A DNA stretch of 64,000 nt from Catalinimonas alkaloidigena (GTDB lineage Bacteria; Bacteroidota; Bacteroidia; Cytophagales; Flexibacteraceae), in the NCBI RefSeq assembly GCF_900100765.1, contig NZ_FNFO01000007.1:293407-357406 (forward strand). The letters are read 5' to 3'. A model generated the notes under the pieces. That model was not told the DNA's origin, did no database searches, and was given only the letters and a program-made list of their open reading frames with translations. The translations under genes were made by a program, and so were the position numbers. This document shows, piece after piece, positions 9,089 through 18,236 of the stretch. Position 1 is the stretch's first letter. Each line of letters starts with the position of its first letter.

Positions 9089-9967
9089 GTGAATACAACC
9101 AATCCTTCGCTCTTGCCCCCCTATCTGACCGAAGCCGCGTTGCGACTGTTCATCCAACAGGCGTTGGTGGAAGACGTAGGCGACGGCGACCACTCTTCGT
9201 TGGCCGCTGTGCCCGCAGAAGCCCGGCAACAAGCCCGTCTGCTGGTGAAAGACGCCGGTGTTTTGGCGGGGGTACAATTGGCCGAACGGATTTTCCGACA
9301 CGTAGACCCCGACCTGGAGCTAACGGTATTTTTGCCGGATGGCGCTGAGGTGAAGGCCGGCGACGTAGCGTTGGTTGTTTCCGGAAGCGCCCGCTCCATT
9401 CTGAAAGCAGAACGGCTGGTGCTCAATTGCATGCAGCGCATGAGCGGGATTGCTACCTACACTCACCAGATGGCAAAGCTCATCGAAGGCACGTCGGCGC
9501 GCTTGCTGGATACGCGCAAAACCACGCCCGGCTTCCGCATGCTGGAGAAATGGGCGGTGCTGATTGGCGGCGGTGAGAACCATCGGTTCGGGTTGTTCGA
9601 CGGCATCATTCTGAAAGATAACCATGTTGACTATGCGGGGGGCGTGCGCGCGGCGTTGGAAGCCACCCAGGCGTATCGCGACCGCCACGGCCTGAGCATC
9701 CCCGTAGAAATTGAAGTGCGCAACGAAGCCGAGCTGACCGAAGCCCTCGCCGTTGGGGGGATGGACCGGATCATGCTCGACAACATGACGCCCGCCCAGA
9801 TGCGCAGCGCTGTAGCGCAAATCGGCGATCGCTACGAAACAGAGGCTTCGGGGGGCATTACGGAAGAGACCATCCGTGCGGTGGCAGAAACGGGGGTCGA
9901 TTTTATTTCGGTGGGTGCGCTGACCCATTCATTCCGAAGTCTGGACCTGAGTCTGAAGGCATTTTAA
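9089..9967 (+). CDS. nadC: Nicotinate-nucleotide diphosphorylase (carboxylating)
   Basis: 292 residues from a GTG start. NadC converts quinolinate and PRPP to nicotinate mononucleotide, CO2 and PPi in NAD synthesis. Visible family parts are EDVGDGDHSS near the N-terminus, LNCMQRMSGIATYT, LDTRKTTPGFR (quinolinate-binding Arg and Lys), IGGGENHRFGLFDGIILKDNH, EIEVRNEAELTEAL, MLDNM and ASGGITEETI. The GTG at 9089 was chosen because it follows a strong -7 box and gives full family length. The YcxB-like gene begins 27 nt downstream and may share the transcript. Confidence 0.96.
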   Translation: MNTTNPSLLPPYLTEAALRLFIQQALVEDVGDGDHSSLAAVPAEARQQARLLVKDAGVLAGVQLAERIFRHVDPDLELTVFLPDGAEVKAGDVALVVSGSARSILKAERLVLNCMQRMSGIATYTHQMAKLIEGTSARLLDTRKTTPGFRMLEKWAVLIGGGENHRFGLFDGIILKDNHVDYAGGVRAALEATQAYRDRHGLSIPVEIEVRNEAELTEALAVGGMDRIMLDNMTPAQMRSAVAQIGDRYETEASGGITEETIRAVAETGVDFISVGALTHSFRSLDLSLKAF

Positions 9968-9994
9968 AGAACAAAAGCTTAACTATCTTTTCAT

Positions 9995-10579
9995 ATGAGT
10001 AAACGATCTGGAGCGGGAAGGGCTATGGGATACCGCCCACCCTACGGCATGACTGAGCAGAACCTGGTGGGCGTCAAAACCAAGAAGTACCAGTTGGAGA
10101 CGTCGAAGTACATCAAGCTGGCTTTTCTGGAGGTATTGCGGCAACAGTGGTGGGTCTTCCTGATTGCGGTAGGCGTGGCGGCCGTCGGGTTTATCTTCCC
10201 CAAAGCCGCGGTGTGGTTCATCGTAGCAGCGGTCGTCGGCCTGATTTTGTACCTGCTGTTTTGGCTGGTGCAATTCGTCGGGGTCACGCAGCTCGACCAG
10301 TTTAAGGTGATGTTCGAACGGTTCAGCTACGAACTCAACGGGAAAACCATCCTGATGCGCGTCAACGCCAAAGAAGGGATGCAGTTTAGCTGGGACAACA
10401 TCAAGAAGGCAGAGAAGCAAAAAGATGCTTTCATGCTTCACATTTCGCGTGCGCAGTTTATCTACCTGCCGTTCTCCATTTTCAATTCGGAGCACGATCT
10501 GCGTCTGACCGAGGCGTTGTTGCGGCGCAAAAATCTGCTTCCGCCCAAGCCGGAGGCCACGAACGAGACCGCGGCGTAA
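9995..10579 (+). CDS. YcxB-like membrane protein
   Basis: 194 residues. Two hydrophobic segments (WWVFLIAVGVAAVGFIF and a second one ending VGLILYLLFWLVQFVG) are followed by a soluble C-terminal domain: FKVMFERFSYELNG, then FSWDNIKKAEKQKDAFMLHIS and YLPFSIF. That arrangement, two helices then a small beta domain with a 'W..I....E....F.l.....y.iP...F' pattern, matches the YcxB-like C-terminal domain family of unknown function. It lies just after nadC on the same strand and ends at a bidirectional terminator. Confidence 0.65.
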   Translation: MSKRSGAGRAMGYRPPYGMTEQNLVGVKTKKYQLETSKYIKLAFLEVLRQQWWVFLIAVGVAAVGFIFPKAAVWFIVAAVVGLILYLLFWLVQFVGVTQLDQFKVMFERFSYELNGKTILMRVNAKEGMQFSWDNIKKAEKQKDAFMLHISRAQFIYLPFSIFNSEHDLRLTEALLRRKNLLPPKPEATNETAA

Positions 10580-10597
10580 GCCAAAAGATGGATCCAT

Positions 10598-10637
10598 AAA
10601 AAAGCGCCTGTGTTCTGAAGAAACGCAGGCGCTTTCT
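10598..10637. terminator. Bidirectional rho-independent terminator
   Basis: A stem AAAGCGCCTG / CAGGCGCTTT, extendable by G-T and G-C pairs, has A-rich sequence on the left and T-rich on the right. It lies between convergent genes (YcxB-like and M16) and can serve both. Confidence 0.85.
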
Positions 10638-10652
10638 TATGCCCTGCGGGCG

Positions 10653-11945
10653 TTATTCGCGTCCACCCGCGATGGCTTCTACCAGTTTTTCCGGATCGAA
10701 ATACAGCCGGGCCGTTTCGCGCAGCTCTTCGGCCGTTACTGTCCGAATGGTGTCGACAAAGCGATCGTAATAATCGTAGCCCAGGTTGTGGTAATAAATG
10801 GATTTAAACTTGTCGGCCAGGGCAAAGGGCGTGGTGATGCTACCCGCCAGGCTGCCCAGCATGTAGTTCCGGACGGTGGTTAATTCGTTCTCGGGAATAA
10901 GCTCCTGCCGCAGTACGTCCATCTCGTGATAAATTTCCTCCAGGGTTTGCAGGGTGGCTTCTTTCTTCACGTCAGCGCCGATGACCCACAACCCGGCGTG
11001 CAGAAAAGCCGAATAGCCCGAGTAGATCCCGTAAGTGAATCCTTTCTCTTCCCGAATATTTTTCATCAGGCGCGACCCGAAGTAACCGCCAAATACTTCG
11101 TTCAGCACCTTGAAACGGAACAGGTCCGGATGATCTTTGGTGAACAAATGCTGCCCCATGCGCACAGTCGACTGGAGGCTGGCCGGAAAGGCGATGGTTT
11201 CGTGTCGTTTCGCCGCCGGCGGTACGGGCGGAATGGCAGGCGAGTCGCGGAGCGGCTGCCGCGTCAGCTGGCCAAGGGTCGCTTCCACTTCAGCCAATAC
11301 GGTGGCATCGCAATCGCCAGATAAGATCAGGTCGGCACCCGCCAGGGATTGTATACGCTCCTCGTAATACGCCTGCAACTGAGGTTGTGTAATCGCGGCG
11401 AGGTCTTCTTCCTGAGCGCCTCCGCCGTACGGATGTGCGTCGCCAAAAATCAGGTTTCGGTACGCGCGCCCCGCCATAAACGACGTCTTCTGGCGATTGA
11501 CCTGCAGGTTCTGGAGCTGAATTTTTCGAATGTTTTCGAGTTCGTCGGCCGGGAGGCTGGCTTCCGTAATCACTTCGCACAGCAGCGCCAGCACGGGGCG
11601 CAGGTAGCGTCGCAACGAATAGACGTGGACGTAGAAATGATCCTGCGAATGGCTCACCTGCAAGAACGAACCATAGGCCGAAAAGGCCTCCATCAGATCG
11701 GCACCGGACCGCTGTTGCGTTCCTTCGGTCAGCATTTTGCTGAGAAAAAAGGCGACCCCTTTGGCGGGTTCGTACCAGTTTCCGGCCGGAAACACCAGTT
11801 CGGCGCTAACAATGGGCTGCGTGCCGGCATGAACGACGTGGACAGGCAGGCCGTTGCTCAGGTAGTGCGTTTGCGCTTGTACCAGCGTCAGGTCGGTAAT
11901 CGGATGGTAGGAGGGGGCTAACGTTCGGTCGAGTTGCTGCATCAT
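10653..11945 (-). CDS. M16-family (insulinase-like) protein lacking the zinc motif
   Basis: 430 residues with the M16 two-domain fold: N-terminal THYLSNGLPVHVVHAG, then VSAELVFPAGNWYEP, and C-terminal VRMGQHLFTKDHPD, NEVFGGYFGSRLMKNIREEKGFTYGIYSGY. Active M16 enzymes carry HxxEH near residue 65; here the matching stretch is VAFFLSKMLTEGT, with both His and Glu missing. It should therefore be a non-catalytic subunit that pairs with an active M16 protease. Such partners are often adjacent in Bacteroidota, but none is present in this window. There is no signal peptide. The porV terminator's U tract touches its start codon, so how it is transcribed is unclear. Confidence 0.88.
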   Translation of the reverse strand: MMQQLDRTLAPSYHPITDLTLVQAQTHYLSNGLPVHVVHAGTQPIVSAELVFPAGNWYEPAKGVAFFLSKMLTEGTQQRSGADLMEAFSAYGSFLQVSHSQDHFYVHVYSLRRYLRPVLALLCEVITEASLPADELENIRKIQLQNLQVNRQKTSFMAGRAYRNLIFGDAHPYGGGAQEEDLAAITQPQLQAYYEERIQSLAGADLILSGDCDATVLAEVEATLGQLTRQPLRDSPAIPPVPPAAKRHETIAFPASLQSTVRMGQHLFTKDHPDLFRFKVLNEVFGGYFGSRLMKNIREEKGFTYGIYSGYSAFLHAGLWVIGADVKKEATLQTLEEIYHEMDVLRQELIPENELTTVRNYMLGSLAGSITTPFALADKFKSIYYHNLGYDYYDRFVDTIRTVTAEELRETARLYFDPEKLVEAIAGGRE

Positions 11946-11984
11946 AAAAAAAGAAAAACCCCTACTGCAAAAGGCAAGTAGGGG
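11946..11984 (-). terminator. Rho-independent terminator of porV
   Basis: An 8-bp stem CCCCTACT / AGTAGGGG with a 10-nt loop is followed by a U-rich run on the minus strand. The run ends exactly at the M16 start codon (11945). Confidence 0.8.
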
Positions 11985-12024
11985 TGCAAATATCCGAAAT
12001 TTCTACGCTTGCTGTGCGCTTCGC

Positions 12025-13227
12025 TTAGTTGCTGGCCGAGTTAGCACCCGACGCCAGGTCCAGGTGCAGCGTAAACCGTAGGGTTTCGCCCAGCGGGTGG
12101 TTTTGCTGAAGCGGAATCAGGTACGCAAAATCCAGCCCGAACAACTGGTAGCGCAGACCCGCCCCCGTGGTAAAGTACTGGCGGCCGCCTTTCATGTCGT
12201 TCTCATGGAAATAACCTCCCCGTACGGAGAAAAGATTGTTGTACCAGTATTCGACACCGCCGCTCAGCGTAAACTCTTTCAATTCTTCCGAGAAGCCATC
12301 GGGCGCATCGGCGAAGGAACCAAAGAAACCGCTGAAGAAGCTACGATCCGGGTTTTTACCGGCTACGATCGTCGAATCATCATCCCCGTAAATGGGCGGT
12401 GACGGAACCATCAGCTTGTTGGCGTCGAAAATCAGGCTGAGTTTGTTGTAAGGGTCCAGGTCGAACGTCACAGACGTGCCTAACCGCAGGTTGGTCGGCA
12501 GAAAACTGGCTTCGTCCTGCGTGGTATAGGTGACCTTCGGGCCCAAGTTGGTGATGGCCGCTCCCAGTGCCAGTTCAACCGGTGTACCGCCAATCGAAAG
12601 GTCCTGGTTGCGGTAATACACCGCGAGGTCGGCTGCGGCTCCGTTCGCCGCTTTGGTGCTTTGCGAGCCGTTCGGGGCGGTGACGGCCTGGCCACCCGAC
12701 AGGTTAGAGTGCAGGAATTTGATGCCCACCCCGACGCTCAGGCGCTCGCTCAGTTGTTGCGAATACGCGGTCGAAATGGCAAACTCGTTCGGCACAAAAT
12801 TCAGACCTTCGGCGCCGGTAGCGTCGGTGAACTGAATGTTGCCCAGGTTGAAGTAGTTCAGCGACATTTGAAGTGCGCTCTGGGGATTGAGTTTGTAATA
12901 CCCCGACAGATAAGACAGAAAGACGTCGTTGATGCCACCCAGGTTCCGCAACCAGGGCGTGTACGAAACAGAACCACCGAATTTTTTATCCAGAAAAGCC
13001 GCTTTGGCAGGGTTCCAGTAGATGGAGTTGGCGTCGGGCGAAGTCGCCACGCCGGCGTCGCCCAGGGCACCGGCCCGGGCATCGGGCGAGATGGTCAGAA
13101 ACGGCATCGCTGTGGTAATGGTGCGCAGCCCGTCATACTCCTGACCACTAACGTTTTGGGCAAAGGCACCGACGCTCATACCGCTCAGCACTACCCATAA
13201 AAATCCGCGTGAAATCTTACGAATCAT
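12025..13227 (-). CDS. porV: Type IX secretion system outer-membrane shuttle protein PorV (LptO)
   Basis: 400 residues with a signal peptide (ending GMSVGAFAQ). The early segment TAMPFLTISPDARAGALGDAG followed by SIYWNPAKAAFL is the hallmark of PorV. The rest is a FadL-like outer-membrane barrel with many aromatic-alternating strands (SLNYFNLGNIQF, FTLSGGVEYWYNNLFSVRGGYF). PorV collects cargo emerging from the Sov/SprA translocon and hands it to the sortase PorU. It starts 19 nt after the porU stop on the same strand, so the two form one operon, and a terminator follows. Confidence 0.95.
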   Translation of the reverse strand: MIRKISRGFLWVVLSGMSVGAFAQNVSGQEYDGLRTITTAMPFLTISPDARAGALGDAGVATSPDANSIYWNPAKAAFLDKKFGGSVSYTPWLRNLGGINDVFLSYLSGYYKLNPQSALQMSLNYFNLGNIQFTDATGAEGLNFVPNEFAISTAYSQQLSERLSVGVGIKFLHSNLSGGQAVTAPNGSQSTKAANGAAADLAVYYRNQDLSIGGTPVELALGAAITNLGPKVTYTTQDEASFLPTNLRLGTSVTFDLDPYNKLSLIFDANKLMVPSPPIYGDDDSTIVAGKNPDRSFFSGFFGSFADAPDGFSEELKEFTLSGGVEYWYNNLFSVRGGYFHENDMKGGRQYFTTGAGLRYQLFGLDFAYLIPLQQNHPLGETLRFTLHLDLASGANSASN

Positions 13228-13246
13228 ACGTATGTTAAAATTAATA

Positions 13247-16200
13247 CTAGTTCAAAATGACCAATTTCTCGTACTGATGTGCTTTGGAGCCTTCCGAAGA
13301 CCGGACATCCACTTTGTAAATGTAAACGCCGCGCCCGATGCGATCTCCCCACTCGTCGCGCCCGTCCCACACAATCTCGTGACCGGTGGTACCAATGTGG
13401 CTGGGGCTGTTGGGCGCGTCTAGCAAGAGGGATTTCACCAACTTACCCGCAACGGTAAAAATCTGAACCCTCACTTCTAGGTGTTGTCCTGGTTGGTTAT
13501 GGTCGAAATGGAACGTTGTGTGCGTGGTAAAAGGGTTCGGATAATTCAATACGTTTTTCAACGCCAGTCCGGCGTTGTCTGCCACTACAAACTCAAGCGT
13601 TGCCAGCCCCGAATTATTGTGCGTATCCCAGGCTTTTAGCGTAAGCTGATGGCGGCCCAAAGGTAGCTCTTTAAATTGGTATGTTACCGTTCCGCGCTGA
13701 TAGTCATCGGGTTCCGTGACGTAATAATCGTTTAGGATGTAGGTATCTTCCGTATTGTTGTCGAGGGTAGCGGTGATATCATGCCCAATGCCCGACGACG
13801 AAAGGTTGATGCCGTTTTCGTCGACCAGTTGGGCGATCAGCGTAGCGTTGGGCGACGTGGTGCCTCCGAACACGAACGTCGTGTCGTTCATAAACAGCGC
13901 GATGTCGGGAGGCAGGTTGTCGTTCGCGACATTTTCGCCCAATCCGCCGATCAGCATGCGTTGGGTGCTGCCGTTGGCGTCTTGCATGGAAGCATCTTGC
14001 CGTGCATACAGGGCTATTTTTCCCTGACCGTACTGGTAATCAATGTCTTTGGGCACCACAAATGCGAGACTGAACCGGCCGTTTTTCACGGTGGCGGAGC
14101 CGTTGTAGATGATGTTTTTTTGTACCGTATACGTGTAGGGAGCGTTGGCGGAGCCACGGGTCTGTAGCTTGGTGGGCTTGTCGAAAACGGTGACCAGAAT
14201 CGTCCCGTTGAAATCTTCTTTGACGGCACTGCTGCCGTAGGCCCGAATTTCGCCGGCCAGCGATACCCGTTCCAGCGCCTTCAGCGTATCGCCCGTGCCG
14301 ATGGGCTGCCCGTTGAACTGCGTAATGACGGCCTGATCGACGGGGTAGGCCAGTTTCATAGACGGATCGCCTAACATGCCATAATTTCGGTTGTTGGGCT
14401 GATGCGCATCACGGTTTTTGGTCATGCGTACCACATCACCCAGCCGGGGCCACGCGCCGTCGGTGCGTTCGAACACGCTCTGGTAGAACCGGGTGTTGAT
14501 GGCGCGGTTCGTATTGGTATAAACGAGTCGCGTCGCGGTAAACACACCAATGCCGGCCCCCTGGCTTAGAATGATCCGCTCGCCGCCGCTGCGTTCGGCC
14601 GGGTCGTCGTACCGCCCGAAGTCGCACGTCGCCGTGACAAAAAAGGCCAACTGGTCGTAGTTGGTAAACTCTTCAATCTGCGCGCTTTCCAATAGCCGCT
14701 CGTCCATCAACGCACTTTCGTTGCCGTGGCCGCTGTAGTTGAACAGAAACGCCCCTTTCTGGATGGCGTTGCTCAGGGCCTGCCGCGCATCCGGCGAGCG
14801 TTCGCCCTGCGCAGTGTTGACCTGCGTATAGGCGTCGAGGTAAACCTTTTCTAGGTTGTAGGTAGAATCGTTGGCTTGAATCAACTGCCCCATGGCGTCG
14901 GCGTGGTCGATGTGCAGGTTATTGTCGCCATCGTCGGACAGCAGAATCACCCGGTTGCGCCAGTTGCCCAGCGTGGTCTGATCGGTTTCGTAATGGATCA
15001 GTTTGTCGACGATGGCTTTCGCTTCGGTTGCGTTCGTTACCGGCAACCGACCCACCCCGATGTCGCCGGTAACGGCTGCCGAGCGGCCTTCCTGCACCCA
15101 GAGGTCAATGCGGTCGGCCTCATCCAGAAACGTCACAAAATCGTCGGACGAAAAACTGTTCAGCTCACTGATGACCGATGAGCGTACTTCGCTTTCGAAA
15201 ATCGGGACCAGATTGGTGTTGTCGGCGACGCGATTCTTGTAATCGTACGAACAGCTACCGAACAGCAGCAGGTAGCGAAACGTGTTGGCATCGCGGTCGT
15301 ACAGCATTTTCGCAAAGTTGCGCAGGGCGGCCAGGTCCTGGGCTCCAGACGAAAACTCGTTATAGACCTGTTGTACAGAGATTACCGCCGTAGACAAACC
15401 GTCGTTTTGTTGCCGGAAATAGGCCAGCCGCTCGGCTTCTGCCATCAGGGCCGGAACCGTGAGGATCAGCAAGTGGGGAGGAGTTAAGGCGTGTAGATTC
15501 TGATTCAGTACGTTGCCGATCAGGTACGGCGCGGTGCCTGTCCCTTGAAAGGCTATGTACTCCTGAACGACGCCGGTAGAGGCCGCGCCGAAACGCGCTG
15601 TGCTGCCGTTACGCTCGTAGCGCTGGCGAGTGGGGCGGATCGGGTCGGTAATGTTCCAGATGTCAGCGCCGTCCGGCAGGTTGTCGAAGCGGTAGGTCAG
15701 CGCTTCGTCGCGACTACGGGCCGCCCGGAACAGCGTCGTGTTACCATACAAGGCCAGGCGTCGGGTGTAGTTGAGGGCTATGTAGTCGAGGTAGGCCACG
15801 GCTGCCGGAGCACCGCTGTAGTCGTACCGCAAGCGGAGCGACAGGTTATCGCCACTTAGCGTTGGCGTATAGACGGCACCGGCTTTGCGCAACTGATCGT
15901 ACTGGCCGGTCAGGCCGAGGAACGATAAGGTGCCGAGGGTCTGGTTGTTGGCCGTCACGCGCAGCAACGAACTGCCCGTGCCGCGACGTGTGCTGACCGC
16001 CCGGACTTCCAGCGTGCTGGTCGTGCCTTCCACCAACCCTTCCGTCGAAAACGAAAGTTGCCGTTCCAGGGACGTGGAGGTGAACACATCGCCGTACCAC
16101 TCGCGCCCCGAGGGCAGTTCCAGCGTCAGCTTATTTTGCTCTATTTCGTAAAAAAAATGCTCGTCGAACGTGGTGACTTCCGTGCCCGAAAGCGTCGCGC

Positions 16201-17095
16201 CTGCGTCGGCGATGCGCAGGCCGGGCTGGTTTTCTTTGACCGTCAGGAAGTAATACGTCGTGTCGGAATAGATGTTGATCGTGTGCTGGAAGCGCCCGTT
16301 TCCCGGCTCGTACTGCCACGTGTGCGGTCCTTCTCCATAAAAAAGAAGGTAATCGAACGAACCGTCGGAGCGCGTGTGCACCGAGATGGCGTTTTCGGGA
16401 AGGTCGTCGTAATACGCTTCCGTCAGCGATTCGGGCAGCATGCCTCCGCCTTGCCCGTAGAGGGCGAGTTGTGCGGGCGCTACACCAGGATCGAACCCCA
16501 TTTGCTGCAACAGCGACCGGTCGATCCGGTAGATCCCGCTCTCCGTGACGCCGATTTTGTACCACTTGCCGCTGGCCAGCACCGAACTGGTGGCGAAGCT
16601 TTGCGTCCGTGCGGGGGCAGAAACAGTGCGCCCTTGGGTTGGATCGGAGCGGTACGCGTAGGCGAACGAAACTAACTTTTCGGCCGCGCCCGTTTGCGGA
16701 TTCCGGCGCAGCGGCACAAACGACACGTAAGTGGCCGGACGTTTTTTATACACGACTGGCGTCAGATCGACCGCGGGGTGGGTCGGCAGCAGCGCACCTT
16801 GCAACAGTGACTGCTCTTCGGTGGTCAAAGGCTCGTAGGTCGCCTCCACGAACTGAAACTCCGCAACGGCGTCTTCCAGAAACAACGTGTGGGCGGGAAG
16901 CCCCGTCTGTTCGTCCGGGTAAGACGCTTCGGCAAATGTCAGGCGCTTAGCGGGCTGGTTGGGCAGTGTCCTGGGTGTTTCCCACGACAGGCGCACACGC
17001 GCCCGGGTAGCCTCTGTACCCGGTTGGGCCATCAGGGAACCTGCGCTGAGCCAGGCAACTGCCAGTAAAAACCGTATCCGGCAGACAAGCGTCAT
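13247..17095 (-). CDS. porU: Type IX secretion system sortase PorU
   Basis: 1282 residues, the usual size for PorU. A signal peptide (ending SAGSLMAQ) is followed by a long beta-rich N-terminal part, then a C25 gingipain-type peptidase domain. The catalytic His is in NYSGHGNE and the Cys in VTATCDFG near residue 820, both intact. The C-terminus has the NYPNPF motif and a closing 'GRGVYIYKVDV' strand of a T9SS type A sorting domain. PorU cuts the C-terminal signal of cargo proteins and attaches A-LPS on the cell surface. It is the first gene of the porU-porV operon. The 160-nt region upstream has no clear promoter box (closest is a TATCTTTTG-like element near 17210). Confidence 0.96.
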   Translation of the reverse strand: MTLVCRIRFLLAVAWLSAGSLMAQPGTEATRARVRLSWETPRTLPNQPAKRLTFAEASYPDEQTGLPAHTLFLEDAVAEFQFVEATYEPLTTEEQSLLQGALLPTHPAVDLTPVVYKKRPATYVSFVPLRRNPQTGAAEKLVSFAYAYRSDPTQGRTVSAPARTQSFATSSVLASGKWYKIGVTESGIYRIDRSLLQQMGFDPGVAPAQLALYGQGGGMLPESLTEAYYDDLPENAISVHTRSDGSFDYLLFYGEGPHTWQYEPGNGRFQHTINIYSDTTYYFLTVKENQPGLRIADAGATLSGTEVTTFDEHFFYEIEQNKLTLELPSGREWYGDVFTSTSLERQLSFSTEGLVEGTTSTLEVRAVSTRRGTGSSLLRVTANNQTLGTLSFLGLTGQYDQLRKAGAVYTPTLSGDNLSLRLRYDYSGAPAAVAYLDYIALNYTRRLALYGNTTLFRAARSRDEALTYRFDNLPDGADIWNITDPIRPTRQRYERNGSTARFGAASTGVVQEYIAFQGTGTAPYLIGNVLNQNLHALTPPHLLILTVPALMAEAERLAYFRQQNDGLSTAVISVQQVYNEFSSGAQDLAALRNFAKMLYDRDANTFRYLLLFGSCSYDYKNRVADNTNLVPIFESEVRSSVISELNSFSSDDFVTFLDEADRIDLWVQEGRSAAVTGDIGVGRLPVTNATEAKAIVDKLIHYETDQTTLGNWRNRVILLSDDGDNNLHIDHADAMGQLIQANDSTYNLEKVYLDAYTQVNTAQGERSPDARQALSNAIQKGAFLFNYSGHGNESALMDERLLESAQIEEFTNYDQLAFFVTATCDFGRYDDPAERSGGERIILSQGAGIGVFTATRLVYTNTNRAINTRFYQSVFERTDGAWPRLGDVVRMTKNRDAHQPNNRNYGMLGDPSMKLAYPVDQAVITQFNGQPIGTGDTLKALERVSLAGEIRAYGSSAVKEDFNGTILVTVFDKPTKLQTRGSANAPYTYTVQKNIIYNGSATVKNGRFSLAFVVPKDIDYQYGQGKIALYARQDASMQDANGSTQRMLIGGLGENVANDNLPPDIALFMNDTTFVFGGTTSPNATLIAQLVDENGINLSSSGIGHDITATLDNNTEDTYILNDYYVTEPDDYQRGTVTYQFKELPLGRHQLTLKAWDTHNNSGLATLEFVVADNAGLALKNVLNYPNPFTTHTTFHFDHNQPGQHLEVRVQIFTVAGKLVKSLLLDAPNSPSHIGTTGHEIVWDGRDEWGDRIGRGVYIYKVDVRSSEGSKAHQYEKLVILN

Positions 17096-17258
17096 GGGTG
17101 CTTCATTCAGAGTCTTCCTTGTGGAGAATCGGGGAGTTCAGGAGGATGAAGGGGCATTGTGCTTCATCCTGGAAACAGAACGCTTATCCTTGTATACTTC
17201 CTTCTGCAAAAGATAAACTCCGAAATTGGTCCGATATTGTCTTCCGACCGCTCAATTC

Positions 17259-17516
17259 CTAGGATTCTCCTTCCAGAATTTCGAACGTGTAATTTTCCAT
17301 AATGGCGTTGGCAAGCAGGCGCTGGCAGGCTTCTTCCACCTTCTGGCGGGCCTCCTCTGAGTTGGCGGCTTCCAGGTGCAGCGTCATGTGTTTGCCAATG
17401 CGGACTTGTTCAATGCTGTCGATGCCGAGGTTGTGCAGTCCCAGGCGCACGGCTTTGCCCTGCGGGTCCAGAATTTCGCGACGGGGCATGACGTTGATTT
17501 CAGCGGTAAATTTCAT
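17259..17516 (-). CDS. purS: Phosphoribosylformylglycinamidine synthase subunit PurS
   Basis: 85 residues from ATG 17516; a longer open frame upstream is an out-of-frame reading of pssA. The sequence (MKFTAEINVMPRREILDPQG, then GLHNLGIDSIEQVRIGKHM, ANAIMENYTFEIL) is the small PurS dimer fold that bridges PurL and the glutaminase PurQ in purine synthesis. Its ATG overlaps the pssA stop (ATGA). purQ lies 6.5 kb away in the same window; purL is not seen. Confidence 0.95.
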   Translation of the reverse strand: MKFTAEINVMPRREILDPQGKAVRLGLHNLGIDSIEQVRIGKHMTLHLEAANSEEARQKVEEACQRLLANAIMENYTFEILEGES

Positions 17517-18235
17517 GAGGTAAACAGGAGTTTCAGAACGGATAGTGCAATGTACAGGAGAACGATCAGCGGTACGGCCACGTACGAAAGCGCAAACAGC
17601 AGCACCAGCGATAGTAAAATAAACAGATAACGCAGCCGGTTGTCGGCCAACCGGAAGCTTTTGAATTTCAGGGCGAACAGCGGCAGCGGCGCCACCAGCA
17701 TCAGCGACATGACCACTGCCAGTGCGCCGAGAAGCCACGGATTCTGCAACCATGCGCCCACGAGTGTGTCGGCCCGGCCGGTCAGAATCAACGGAAACGA
17801 AGCGAAAAACAGGGCGTTGGCCGGGGTAGGCACCCCGATGAACTGATCGCTCTGGCGCGTGTCGATGTTGAACTTGGCCAGCCGCAGCGCCGAAAAGATC
17901 GGAATCAGAAAGGCAATGTGGGCTCCTTCCACCACCAAGCTGCCGAGCGTAAACAGGGGTCCGGCTCCGGCTTGTTCCAGCAGCATAAACAGAATGGCCC
18001 CCGGCAATACGCCGAACGTCACCATGTCGGCCAGCGAGTCGAGTTCTTTCCCGATGGGCGAATGCGCGTGCAGCGCCCGCGCCACAAAGCCGTCGGCAAA
18101 ATCGAGTAGCGCGGCCACGGCCATCAGCACGGCCGCAACGTTCAGGTGATGGCGGTAAGTTTCCAGCACTCCAAAGCACCCGCACAGCAAATTGCCGCAG
18201 GTAAGCAGATTCGGTATATGGCGGCGGATGGTCAC
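17513..18235 (-). CDS. pssA: CDP-diacylglycerol-serine O-phosphatidyltransferase
   Basis: 240 residues from GTG 18235, which lies one base after the stop of the MBL gene; a longer frame would overlap that gene. The CDP-alcohol phosphotransferase signature D-x2-DG-x2-AR-x8-G-x3-D-x3-D is complete (DFADGFVAR, then GKELDSLAD). It starts with RRHIPNLLTCGNLLCG and has about eight hydrophobic helices, fitting the integral-membrane PssA type. The enzyme makes phosphatidylserine, the precursor of phosphatidylethanolamine. It is translationally coupled to purS downstream (ATGA overlap). The PssA call over other CDP-alcohol transferases rests on the N-terminal NLLTCGN motif. Confidence 0.88.
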   Translation of the reverse strand: MTIRRHIPNLLTCGNLLCGCFGVLETYRHHLNVAAVLMAVAALLDFADGFVARALHAHSPIGKELDSLADMVTFGVLPGAILFMLLEQAGAGPLFTLGSLVVEGAHIAFLIPIFSALRLAKFNIDTRQSDQFIGVPTPANALFFASFPLILTGRADTLVGAWLQNPWLLGALAVVMSLMLVAPLPLFALKFKSFRLADNRLRYLFILLSLVLLFALSYVAVPLIVLLYIALSVLKLLFTS

Positions 18236-18236
18236 G

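Noticed and set aside
17096..17258. Riboswitch near purS/porU or purQ
   Set aside because: No conserved purine-riboswitch core or extended fold was recognisable in the short upstream regions.
17517..18185. Long upstream extension of purS
   Set aside because: It is an out-of-frame reading of pssA; PurS is about 85 residues in other genomes and the ATGA overlap fixes the start.
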